Shown here piece after piece: positions 8,764-15,357 of a DNA stretch of 38,211 nt. The DNA lies in assembly GCA_036258315.1 (NCBI GenBank), contig DATADX010000055.1, positions 1-38,211 on the forward strand. Reading direction: 5' to 3'. Position numbers and translations under genes: made by a program. Origin of the DNA: DASSYK01 sp036258315 (GTDB lineage Bacteria; Actinomycetota; Thermoleophilia; Solirubrobacterales; 70-9). The notes beneath the pieces were generated by a model. It did not search any database and was not told the origin of the DNA. It was given only the letters and a program-made list of their open reading frames with translations. Within the stretch, counting starts at the first letter, position 1, and each line of letters begins with the position of its first letter.

Positions 8764-8940
8764 CTAGGCGGTGGCCCTCTTGTCCTGGGCCTGGAACGCC
8801 TTGAGCGAGGATTCGAAAAGGGTCCTGTCGATACGCCCCTTCAGCACCGGTACGTTCATCTCGATGCATTTGGTCAGGACCTCGCGACGCTTCATGTGCA
8901 TCTCGTCGGCGAGCTCCGTGGGCGTCAGGTGAACGGCCAT
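8764..8940 (-). CDS. Small protein resembling the IF2 N-terminal / HTH-like domain
   Basis: A 58-residue protein. The core, LTPTELADEMHMKRREVL followed by TKCIEMNVPVLKG, has the spacing of the small three-helix IF2 N-terminal domain (helix, A-x-E-hydrophobic, then LLxKLxxxG-like). This suggests binding to nucleic acid or the ribosome, but that is inference from pattern only. The ATG at 8940 is supported by GGAAGG 6 bases upstream. The gene stands alone with a near-consensus sigma-70-type promoter (8976-9003) and a strong hairpin terminator (8690-8716), which implies abundant constitutive expression. An extended upstream frame exists but is antisense to the NIF3 gene and is rejected. Confidence 0.75.
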   Translation of the reverse strand: MAVHLTPTELADEMHMKRREVLTKCIEMNVPVLKGRIDRTLFESSLKAFQAQDKRATA

Positions 8941-8975
8941 AGATACCTTCCCGTGGTCTACATCCTCCGCGTGGA

Positions 8976-9003
8976 TGTATATCGCGCTGGGCCGACGTGT
9001 CAA
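8976..9003 (-). promoter_or_regulatory. Near-consensus housekeeping promoter for the 58-residue gene
   Basis: Minus strand: perfect -35 TTGACA (8998-9003), 16-base spacer, -10 TATACA (8976-8981). Expected transcription start is near 8968, giving a leader of about 28 bases with GGAAGG before ATG 8940. It is the best promoter match seen in this GC-rich window. Confidence 0.75.
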
Positions 9004-9040
9004 CTTTTTCGCCGGAAGTTGCGGGATTTCGATCGCATGG

Positions 9041-9802
9041 TCAGACCGGGTTCGGCACGTCGATGAACGAGTGCTCGACCCCGAAGCGGTCCGCGGCGAG
9101 CTCGCCGAGGCGGCGGATCCCGAACGTCTCGGTCGCGTGGTGGCCGCCGGCGAGGAAGTGGATCCCGCACTCGCGCGCCTCGGCCATCGCCGGCTCGGAG
9201 GGCTCGCCGGTGACGAGCGCGTCAAGGCCGAGCCTCGCCGCCTCGTCGATCGCGAAGGACCCGCCCCCGGTGACGATGCCGACCCGCTCGATCCGATCGG
9301 GCCCCGAGTCGAACACGAGCGGATCCTGGCCGGTGGCATCGCGCAGGCGCCGCGCCAGCTCGGCGACTGGGAGCGGCTCCGAGGCGCGTCCGACCGCGCC
9401 GATCGGGGCGCCCTTGGCCTCGGCGAAGGGATGCTCGTCGGCCTCGAGGCCGAGCAGCTCCCGCAGCAGGGCGTTGTTTCCGATCTCCGGATGCGCGTCG
9501 AGCGGGAGGTGGTAGGCGGCGAGCGATGCTCCCGCCGTGAGCAGCGCCCGCAGCCGCGCCGCCATCGGCGCCGACAGCGGTCCGAGCTCCGATCCCCACA
9601 GCAGGCCGTGGTGGACCAGCACCAGCTCCGCGCCGGAGCCGACGGCGGCCTCGATCAGCGCGAGGTTCGCCGAGACCCCCGTCGCGACGCGCGAGACCTC
9701 GGCCACGCCCGGCACCTGCAACCCGTTCGGCCCGTAGTCGTCGAACGAGTGGGCGGCGAGCAGGGCGTCGCAGAAGGCGAGGAGCTCGTCGCGCTGGGCC
9801 AT
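9041..9802 (-). CDS. NIF3/YbgI-family dinuclear metal-centre protein
   Basis: Member of the NIF3 family (also annotated GTP cyclohydrolase 1 type 2), hexameric proteins with a two-metal site; the physiological role is poorly settled. The signatures are YGPNGLQV near the N-terminus, the metal-binding HHG in VLVHHGLLWG, YHLPLDAHPEIGNN, and the C-terminal HHATETFG carrying further metal ligands. The 253 residues match the short, single-domain form without the PII-like insert. ATG 9802 is chosen over an upstream ATG because FCDALLAAHSFDDYGPNG aligns with the usual start and a TAGGGT box ends 7 bases before it. It diverges from the hypothetical gene at 9832. Confidence 0.92.
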   Translation of the reverse strand: MAQRDELLAFCDALLAAHSFDDYGPNGLQVPGVAEVSRVATGVSANLALIEAAVGSGAELVLVHHGLLWGSELGPLSAPMAARLRALLTAGASLAAYHLPLDAHPEIGNNALLRELLGLEADEHPFAEAKGAPIGAVGRASEPLPVAELARRLRDATGQDPLVFDSGPDRIERVGIVTGGGSFAIDEAARLGLDALVTGEPSEPAMAEARECGIHFLAGGHHATETFGIRRLGELAADRFGVEHSFIDVPNPV

Positions 9803-9809
9803 CGCAGCC

Positions 9810-9815
9810 ACCCTA
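9810..9815 (-). promoter_or_regulatory. Leaderless-type -10 of the NIF3-family gene
   Basis: TAGGGT on the minus strand, then 7 bases, then ATG 9802. Together with the plus-strand box at 9818-9823 it packs two divergent start regions into 29 bases. Confidence 0.5.
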
Positions 9816-9817
9816 AC

Positions 9818-9823
9818 TAGCAT
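9818..9823 (+). promoter_or_regulatory. Leaderless-type -10 of the 84-residue gene
   Basis: TAGCAT, 8 bases, then GTG 9832. No Shine-Dalgarno could fit in the gap, consistent with a leaderless mRNA. Confidence 0.5.
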
Positions 9824-9831
9824 TAACCGTC

Positions 9832-10086
9832 GTGAGCCAGCCTCCCGACGCCGCCGAAACCGACTCCTTCGTGGAGTCGCTGATGGAGACGGACCTGTAT
9901 TCGATCGGGGCCTTCTTCTGCGATCAGCACCCGGACCTCGTCGACGAGGTCGTCGAGCGCAGCGAGGTGATCGAGCGCCGCGGCCTCGAGAGCTGGGCGG
10001 GCGAGACCGAGACGCCCGTCGAGGAGGCCTTCCGGACGCTGCTCACCGGCCTCGCGGTCCGCTACTACAAGGCGCTCGCGGGTTGA
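9832..10086 (+). CDS. Hypothetical protein, 84 residues
   Basis: Not recognised. It is acidic (many Glu/Asp, e.g. DLVDEVVERSEVIERRG), predicted mostly helical, with no membrane segment and one cysteine (FFCDQH). The GTG start at 9832 is set by the -10-like TAGCAT 8 bases upstream. Its stop overlaps the start of the DsbA-like gene (TTGA), so the two are translationally coupled. The coupling suggests a role tied to the envelope thiol protein, but nothing in the sequence shows what. Confidence 0.7.
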   Translation: MSQPPDAAETDSFVESLMETDLYSIGAFFCDQHPDLVDEVVERSEVIERRGLESWAGETETPVEEAFRTLLTGLAVRYYKALAG

Positions 10087-10793
10087 GCGAGCAGCCCCCG
10101 CATCGCCGGCCCCGGCTGGTCGGGGTGATCGTCCTCGGCCTGATCGCAGCGATCGCGCTGTTCGCGATCGCCGCCCTCTCGCTTGACGACGGCGACGAGG
10201 ACCCGATCGTGATCGAGGGGGCGGGGGAGGTCCAGGAGCTCGTCGGCGGCATCCCCCAGCTGGGCAACCGGCTGGGCCAGGACGACGCGCCCGTCACGAT
10301 CGAGGTCTTCAGCGACGTCCAATGCGAGCGCTGCGCCGACTTTCAGCTCGACACGATCGAGCCGCTGATCGCGGACGAGGTGCGCGGCGGCGAGGTGAAG
10401 CTCGTCTTCCATCACTACTCGATGGACCCCGACCGGGCGACCGGGGTCGGCGGCTTCGGCGCCGTCGCCGCCGGGCTTCAGGATCACGAATGGCAGTTCA
10501 TCGAGCTCTTCTTCCGCAACCAGGACGAGGCCAAAAACGACGTGATCAGCCAGCCGTTCCTCGACCAGATCGCGAACGGGGTCCTCAACCTCAACGTCGA
10601 GCAGTGGCAGCGTGACTTCAACGAGGACGAGATCCGCGAGACGCTCGAGGACGACGAGATGCTGGCCGTGCAGCGCAGGCTCCCGCTCGAGCCGGCGGTC
10701 GTCGTGACCGGCCCTCGGGGAAATCGAGAGCTGATCGAGTCGCCGAGCCTCGATCAGATCCGCGCAGCGATCGAGCAGGTGACGACGCCCTAG
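10083..10793 (+). CDS. Membrane-anchored DsbA-like thioredoxin-fold protein
   Basis: Thiol-disulfide oxidoreductase-like protein of 236 residues. A short basic N-terminus (HRRPRLVG) precedes one membrane segment (about residues 12-33), then an acidic linker and a DsbA/Thioredoxin_4-type domain starting APVTIEVFSDVQCERC, with the CxxC active site at Cys81 and Cys84. The helical insert (AAGLQDHEWQFIELFF) and EPAVVVTG, whose proline corresponds to the cis-Pro region, follow. It probably acts outside the membrane in disulfide exchange. It starts at TTG overlapping the previous stop; its own stop TAG shares CTAG with the stop of the convergent thiolase gene. Confidence 0.85.
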   Translation: MSEQPPHRRPRLVGVIVLGLIAAIALFAIAALSLDDGDEDPIVIEGAGEVQELVGGIPQLGNRLGQDDAPVTIEVFSDVQCERCADFQLDTIEPLIADEVRGGEVKLVFHHYSMDPDRATGVGGFGAVAAGLQDHEWQFIELFFRNQDEAKNDVISQPFLDQIANGVLNLNVEQWQRDFNEDEIRETLEDDEMLAVQRRLPLEPAVVVTGPRGNRELIESPSLDQIRAAIEQVTTP

Positions 10794-11986
10794 GCCGGGG
10801 GCCTGTAGAGCGACACGACCGCGGCGCCGCCGAGTCCGATGTTGTGCTGGAGGGCGACCTTTGCTCCCTCGAGCTGGCGGCGATCCGCCTCGCCGCGCAG
10901 CTGCCAGGTCAGCTCCGAGCACTGTGCGAGCCCGGTCGCGCCGAGCGGGTGGCCCTTCGAGATCAGCCCCCCGGACGGGTTGACGAGCGGGCCGTCGCCG
11001 CCGTAGGTGGTCGCCTCGGACTCGACCAGCTTGTGGCCCTCGCCCTCGTCCGCGAACCCGAGCGCCTCGTAGGTGATCAGCTCGTTCGCCGAGAAGCAGT
11101 CGTGAAGCTCCACCACGTCAACGTCGTCAGCCGAGACCTGCGCCTCCTCGTAGGCCTGGTCGGCGGCCTGCCTGGACATGTCGGCGCCGACGATCGCGAT
11201 GCAGTCGGCATCCTCGGCGAACGTCGACGAGAGGTCCGTGACCATCGACTGCCCGGCGATCTCGATCGCCTGGTCCCAGAGGTCGTGCGCGTCGACGAAC
11301 CGCTCCGAGGCGACGATCGCGCTGGCGGCGCCGTCGGAGGTGGGCGAGCACTGCAGCTTCGTGAGTGGGTCGTGGATCATCCGCGCCTCGTTGATCTCGT
11401 CCATCGAGTACTCGTCCTGGAACTGGGCGTAGGGGTTGTTGACCGAGTGCTTGTGGTTCTTCCAGCCGATCCACGCGTAGTGCTCAGGCTCGGACCCGTA
11501 CTTCTCCATGTGATCGCGGCCGGCGTTGCCGAACATCTGGGGGGCGAACGGCGACTCCTCCGGAGCGCGAACCGCAAACATCGCCTGGATGTGCTTGTCG
11601 AGGGCGGGGGTGCGGTCGTCGTACTTCATCCCCAGCGAACCCTTCTCCATCTTCTCGAAGCCGACCGCCATCGCGCAGTCGACGATCCCGCCCTTGACGG
11701 CCTGGCGCGCGAGGAACAGCGCCGAGGACCCGGTCGAGCAGTTGTTGTTCACGTTGATCACCGGGATCCCGGTCAGCCCGAGCCGGTAGAGCGCTCGCTG
11801 GCCGTAGGTCGAATCGCCGTAGCAGTAGCCGGCGTAGGCCTGCTCGACCTGGTCGTAGTCGATCCCGGCGTCGGCGAGGGCCCTCTCCCCGGCCTCCTTC
11901 GCCCAGTCGGGGTAGTCGCCCTCCTTGGTGCCGGGCTTGTCGAACTTGGTCATCCCGACTCCGATCACGAACGTGCGGTGGCTCAT
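10790..11986 (-). CDS. Thiolase / lipid-transfer protein (SCP-x type)
   Basis: Thiolase-superfamily protein of 398 residues in the branch annotated lipid-transfer protein or SCP2 thiolase, acting on acyl-CoA (beta-ketothiolysis or condensation). The nucleophilic cysteine lies in NNNCSTGSSAL near residue 83; HDCFSANE and GHPLGATG supply the other active-site His regions; a final QHNIGLGGAAVVSLY block replaces the second CxG cysteine motif of classical thiolases, as is normal for this branch. ATG 11986 has GGGAAAGG a few bases upstream, and TAGATT (12024-12029, minus strand) is a plausible -10 giving a leader of about 30 bases. It diverges from the LOG gene. Confidence 0.93.
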   Translation of the reverse strand: MSHRTFVIGVGMTKFDKPGTKEGDYPDWAKEAGERALADAGIDYDQVEQAYAGYCYGDSTYGQRALYRLGLTGIPVINVNNNCSTGSSALFLARQAVKGGIVDCAMAVGFEKMEKGSLGMKYDDRTPALDKHIQAMFAVRAPEESPFAPQMFGNAGRDHMEKYGSEPEHYAWIGWKNHKHSVNNPYAQFQDEYSMDEINEARMIHDPLTKLQCSPTSDGAASAIVASERFVDAHDLWDQAIEIAGQSMVTDLSSTFAEDADCIAIVGADMSRQAADQAYEEAQVSADDVDVVELHDCFSANELITYEALGFADEGEGHKLVESEATTYGGDGPLVNPSGGLISKGHPLGATGLAQCSELTWQLRGEADRRQLEGAKVALQHNIGLGGAAVVSLYRPPA

Positions 11987-12036
11987 CGGCCTTTCCCTTC
12001 CCTCGACTGGCTGGCGAGCCAGGAATCTACGTCAAC

Positions 12037-12042
12037 TAGGCT
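12037..12042 (+). promoter_or_regulatory. Leaderless-type -10 of the LOG-family gene
   Basis: TAGGCT, then 7 bases, then TTG 12050. No Shine-Dalgarno is seen. This supports the TTG over the internal ATG at 12119. Confidence 0.4.
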
Positions 12043-12049
12043 CGGGCCG

Positions 12050-12744
12050 TTGGCACGCCCGCCTCTCAACGCCGACGACGAGATCATCCACGCCGAGTGG
12101 GGGAGCGTCTCGTCGCGGATGTCGGACGAGGAGCGCCTCGCCCTGATCGAGGCGGAGGTCCGGCGCGGCTTCGAGGCGCTCGCCGAGCTCGGCCCCGCAG
12201 TCTGCGTGTTCGGCTCCGCGCGCACCGCCGAGGGCGATCCGGACTACGAGTTGGCCCGCCGCACCGGCAGCGCCCTGGCGGAGGCCGGGTTCGCGGTGAT
12301 CACGGGGGGCGGGCGGGGACGATGGAGGCCGCCAACCGCGGAGCCCAGGAGGCCGGCGGGCTGTCGATCGGCCTCAACATCGATCTGCCGCACGAGCAGG
12401 CGCTGAACCGCTACGTCGACATCGGGATCCGGTTCCACTACTTCTTCGTGCGCAAGCTGATGTTCGTCCGCTACTCGCTTGCCTTCGTCTGCTTCCCCGG
12501 CGGTTACGGGACGCTCGACGAGACCTTCGAGGCCCTGACGCTGATCCAGACCCAGAGGGCGGTCGACCACCCGGTGATCCTCGCCGGCGACCGCGAGTAC
12601 TGGGAGGGGCTCCGCGACTGGATCGAGCGGCATCTGCTCGCGAAGGGGAGGATCTCGCCCGAAGACCTCGATCAGGCGGAGCTCGCCGACGGCGTTGAGG
12701 ACGTCGTCGCGCGGCTCTGCGCGGGGATCTCGGCGTCGGGGTAG
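12050..12744 (+). CDS. LOG-family protein (TIGR00730), broken by a one-base frameshift
   Basis: Rossmann-like lysine-decarboxylase-fold protein; LOG enzymes release cytokinin bases from nucleoside monophosphates or act on other nucleotides. The first frame encodes NADDEIIHAEWG..CVFGSAR..GFAVITGGG; the second resumes with TMEAANRGAQEAGG and contains the catalytic FPGGYGTLDETFE. The normal join is GGGPGTMEAANRG, so exactly one base is missing near 12314-12315 in a run of G and C. Restoring it gives about 231 residues with no other defect. This may be a sequencing error or a recent inactivation. The start TTG 12050 follows a TAGGCT box by 7 bases. The 3' end overlaps the convergent PLD gene by 73 bases. 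Confidence 0.85.
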
Positions 12745-13799
12745 CGCTCGCGGACCGCGTCCACGAAGGCAGCGAGCTGGTTCGCTACCCCCGAGTCCCG
12801 GATCTCGAGCACGTTCTCGGCGTTCTGCTCGCCTGAGCGCGACAGGTTGAAGGAGCCGAGAAAGGTGACATCGTCCGCGACTGCGACCTTCGCGTGCATG
12901 AAGTCGTGCAGCTCGCTGTCCGGAGTCCACGGCGTCGAGGGCTTGGACGAGAACGGAAGCTGCGACAGGGTCGCGGCCAGGAGCGGGATCTTCCAGGCGC
13001 TCTGTCCGTTCTCGGCCCATTGCTCGAACACGGTCGCGACCTGGGGCCCGTCCACAACCCCGGCGACATCGGCGCCCCGGCGGGCGGCGAGCTCCGCCAG
13101 CGTCCCGAGGACGGGGGCCGAGGTGATCACCGGCGATGCGATCCTGACCCGCTCTCGCGCCGCTCCGATCGCGGTGGCGATCCGCTGCGAGAGCTCCTCG
13201 CCGTGGCCCGGGGTGAACCAGGCCCGGACCTCGACCCCGTCGACGTCCAGCCGCTCGGGGTCGATGCGACCGCTGCGCTCGACGTCGCCGTGCTCCCAGA
13301 GCTCGCCGAAGTTGCGGCGGTAGCGCTCGGCGAGCTCGGGAGAGTCGACGATCGCGATCGCGTTCTCCTGCCGCGACCAGGAATCGATCGTCCAATTCGG
13401 CGACCCGGTCCAGACCGCGCTGGCGTCGCGGACGGCGTACTTGTGATGCATCAGGTCGGGAACCCCGGAGACGGCCCTGGTCTCGATCGGGAGCTCCTCG
13501 AGGATCTCGGGCCGGGTGCGCGGGGGAGGGTGGAGCGCCGCCGGGCGGCCGACCTCGACGTTGTAGATCAGTCGCACGACCACTCCGCGGCCGTGCGCTG
13601 CGCGAAGCTGATCGGCGACTATCGAGCCGACCGGGTCGGGAAGCCGCACGTCATAGAGCGCGAGCTCGAGCGACGAGCGCGCGGGGCGGATGAACTCGGC
13701 GACGCGCCGGGCGATCAGCTCGGCGGTCTGGCCGCCGTCGGTTAGCGTGACGATCTCGATGCGGCCATTCTGACCGCAGAGCGGCCGAAAGCTGGCCAT
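12672..13799 (-). CDS. Phospholipase D-like domain protein with two HKD motifs
   Basis: PLD-superfamily protein of 375 residues with two HxKx4D catalytic half-sites: H118-K120-D125 in MHHKYAVRD followed by GSPNWT, and a second in MHAKVAVADD followed by GSFNLS. Two complete half-sites form one phosphodiesterase site, so the protein could act on phospholipids, cardiolipin precursors or nucleic acid. There is no signal peptide or membrane helix. The C-terminal Ser/Thr/Ala tail lies antisense to the LOG 3' end, an unusual 73-base convergent overlap. No clear ribosome-binding site precedes ATG 13799, so the start is tentative. Confidence 0.88.
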   Translation of the reverse strand: MASFRPLCGQNGRIEIVTLTDGGQTAELIARRVAEFIRPARSSLELALYDVRLPDPVGSIVADQLRAAHGRGVVVRLIYNVEVGRPAALHPPPRTRPEILEELPIETRAVSGVPDLMHHKYAVRDASAVWTGSPNWTIDSWSRQENAIAIVDSPELAERYRRNFGELWEHGDVERSGRIDPERLDVDGVEVRAWFTPGHGEELSQRIATAIGAARERVRIASPVITSAPVLGTLAELAARRGADVAGVVDGPQVATVFEQWAENGQSAWKIPLLAATLSQLPFSSKPSTPWTPDSELHDFMHAKVAVADDVTFLGSFNLSRSGEQNAENVLEIRDSGVANQLAAFVDAVRERYPDAEIPAQSRATTSSTPSASSA

Positions 13800-13839
13800 C
13801 GGTGGGCTTCAGGCCGGGCCGGCTTGCGAGACTGACGGG

Positions 13840-14550
13840 ATGCGCGCCCTGGCGATCGTGCATCAGGCGGACGCCGGCCCCGGCGTCTTCGCCGAGCAGA
13901 TGGAGTCCCGTTCCGTCGAGCTCGATACGTGGGCGATCGCGGAGAGCGGCGACCCGCCGGCCGACCCTGCCTCCTACGACGCGGTGATGAGCTTCGGCGG
14001 GGCGATGCATGCCGATCAGGAGGATCGCCACGGCTGGCTTCGGGATGAGAAGAGCCTGCTCGCCGATCTGATCCGGCTCGACGTGCCCCTGCTGGGCGCC
14101 TGCCTCGGTGCCCAGGTCCTCTGCGCCGCGGCGGGCGGTGAGGTGCGCCGCATGGAGCTGCCCGAGATCGGCTGGCTCGAGGTCGAGGTGACGCCGGAGG
14201 GGGAGGACGACCGGCTGATCGGGGCGCTGGCGCCCGCCTTCACGGCGTTTCAGTGGCACAGCTACGAATGCATGCCGCCGCCGGGGGCGGCCGTGCTCGC
14301 GCGAAGCGACGCGTGCGCGCAGGCGTTCCGGGTCGGCGAACGCGCCTGGGGAATCCAGTTCCACGCCGAGGTGAGCGCCGCTGACGCGCGCAGCTGGATC
14401 GCGGACTGGCGAAGCGACGGGGATGCGGTCCGGATCGGGCTCGACGCGGCCGCCCTGCGGACCGAGACAGACCGGGCGATCGGGGCGTGGAACGAGCTGG
14501 GGCGCTCGCTCTGCGGTCACTTCCTCGATGCGGTCGCTACTCGGGTGTGA
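13840..14550 (+). CDS. Class I glutamine amidotransferase-like protein
   Basis: Stand-alone GATase of 236 residues resembling GMP-synthase-type amidotransferase domains. The nucleophile elbow is GACLGAQVL, with the SFGGAMHA oxyanion strand before it and WGIQFHAEV holding the His-x-Glu dyad (usually HPE, here HAE). Such proteins hydrolyse glutamine or gamma-glutamyl amides; no partner synthetase domain is present. It sits beside the glutamine-synthetase-type amine pathway, so a gamma-glutamyl substrate is possible, but that is inference. The last 14 bases overlap the convergent SDR gene. The ATG 13840 start has no good Shine-Dalgarno. Confidence 0.87.
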   Translation: MRALAIVHQADAGPGVFAEQMESRSVELDTWAIAESGDPPADPASYDAVMSFGGAMHADQEDRHGWLRDEKSLLADLIRLDVPLLGACLGAQVLCAAAGGEVRRMELPEIGWLEVEVTPEGEDDRLIGALAPAFTAFQWHSYECMPPPGAAVLARSDACAQAFRVGERAWGIQFHAEVSAADARSWIADWRSDGDAVRIGLDAAALRTETDRAIGAWNELGRSLCGHFLDAVATRV

Positions 14551-15286
14551 CGTAGGCGCCCGACAGGCCGCCGTCGACGAGGAAGGTCGAGGCGGTCACG
14601 TAGGAGCTCTCGTCGCTCGCGAGGAAGACGGCGCCGAGCGCGATCTCGCGGGCCTCGGCGAAGCGCCCCATCGGGAGGTGGACGAGGCGGCGGTTCGCCT
14701 GCTCCTCGTCCGTCGCGAACAGCTCCTGGAGCAGCGGCGTGTTCACCGGCCCGGGGCAGAGGGCGTTGACGCGCACCCGGCGGCGGGCGAACTCGACACC
14801 GAGCTCGCGCGACATCGACAGCACCGCTCCCTTCGAGGCCGTGTAGGAGATCTGCGAGACCGCGGCGCCCATCACGGCCACGAACGAGGCGGTGTTGATC
14901 ACCGATCCGCCGCCCTCGTTGGCGAGCAGGTGCGGGATGCCGTGCTTGCAGCAGAGGAAGACGCTGCGCACGTTCACGTCCTGGACGCGCTGCCAGGCCT
15001 CGAGCGAGGTGTCGACCACGGAGGCGTCGTCGGTCGGGTTGATCCCGGCGTTGTTGAAGAGAACGTCGATCCGCCCGAACTCGGACCTGGCGCGCTCGTA
15101 CATCTCGCGAACCTGGTCCTCGTCGGTGACGTCGGCCCGCAGGGCCAGCTCTCCCTCGGACCCCTCGGCGATGTCGACCCCGACCACGCGGGCGCCCTCC
15201 GCGGCGAACACGCGCGCGGACTCGGCCCCGATCCCGCTTGCGGCGCCGGTGATCACGCAGACCTTGCCGTCGAGGCGTCCGGTCAC
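14537..15286 (-). CDS. SDR-family oxidoreductase (FabG-like)
   Basis: Classical SDR of 249 residues: TGAASGIG cofactor loop, VDIAEG strand, NNAGIN, catalytic Ser in NTASFVA, YTASK with Tyr and Lys, and the C-terminal VDGGLSGAY. It resembles 3-oxoacyl-reductase/glucose-dehydrogenase-like members. The GTG start at 15286 is 58 bases after the aldehyde dehydrogenase stop on the same strand, with a tandem repeat between them. Co-transcription with the dehydrogenase suggests oxidation or reduction of an intermediate in the same amine or aldehyde pathway; the substrate is not evident. Confidence 0.92.
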   Translation of the reverse strand: MTGRLDGKVCVITGAASGIGAESARVFAAEGARVVGVDIAEGSEGELALRADVTDEDQVREMYERARSEFGRIDVLFNNAGINPTDDASVVDTSLEAWQRVQDVNVRSVFLCCKHGIPHLLANEGGGSVINTASFVAVMGAAVSQISYTASKGAVLSMSRELGVEFARRRVRVNALCPGPVNTPLLQELFATDEEQANRRLVHLPMGRFAEAREIALGAVFLASDESSYVTASTFLVDGGLSGAYVTPE

Positions 15287-15297
15287 TCAGTTCCCCA

Positions 15298-15357
15298 GGG
15301 CTACGGAGGCCGTCATCGGGCCTCCATCCGGGCTACGGAGGCCCTCATCGGGCCTCC
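15298..15357. repeat. Tandem 28-base direct repeat, each copy a small hairpin
   Basis: Copies at 15298-15325 and 15330-15357 differ at one base and are spaced 32 bases apart. Each contains GGAGGCC and GGCCTCC flanking a 7-base loop. The second copy covers the last codons and stop of the aldehyde dehydrogenase, so the first looks like a duplicate of that gene end placed before the SDR start. Confidence 0.8.
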
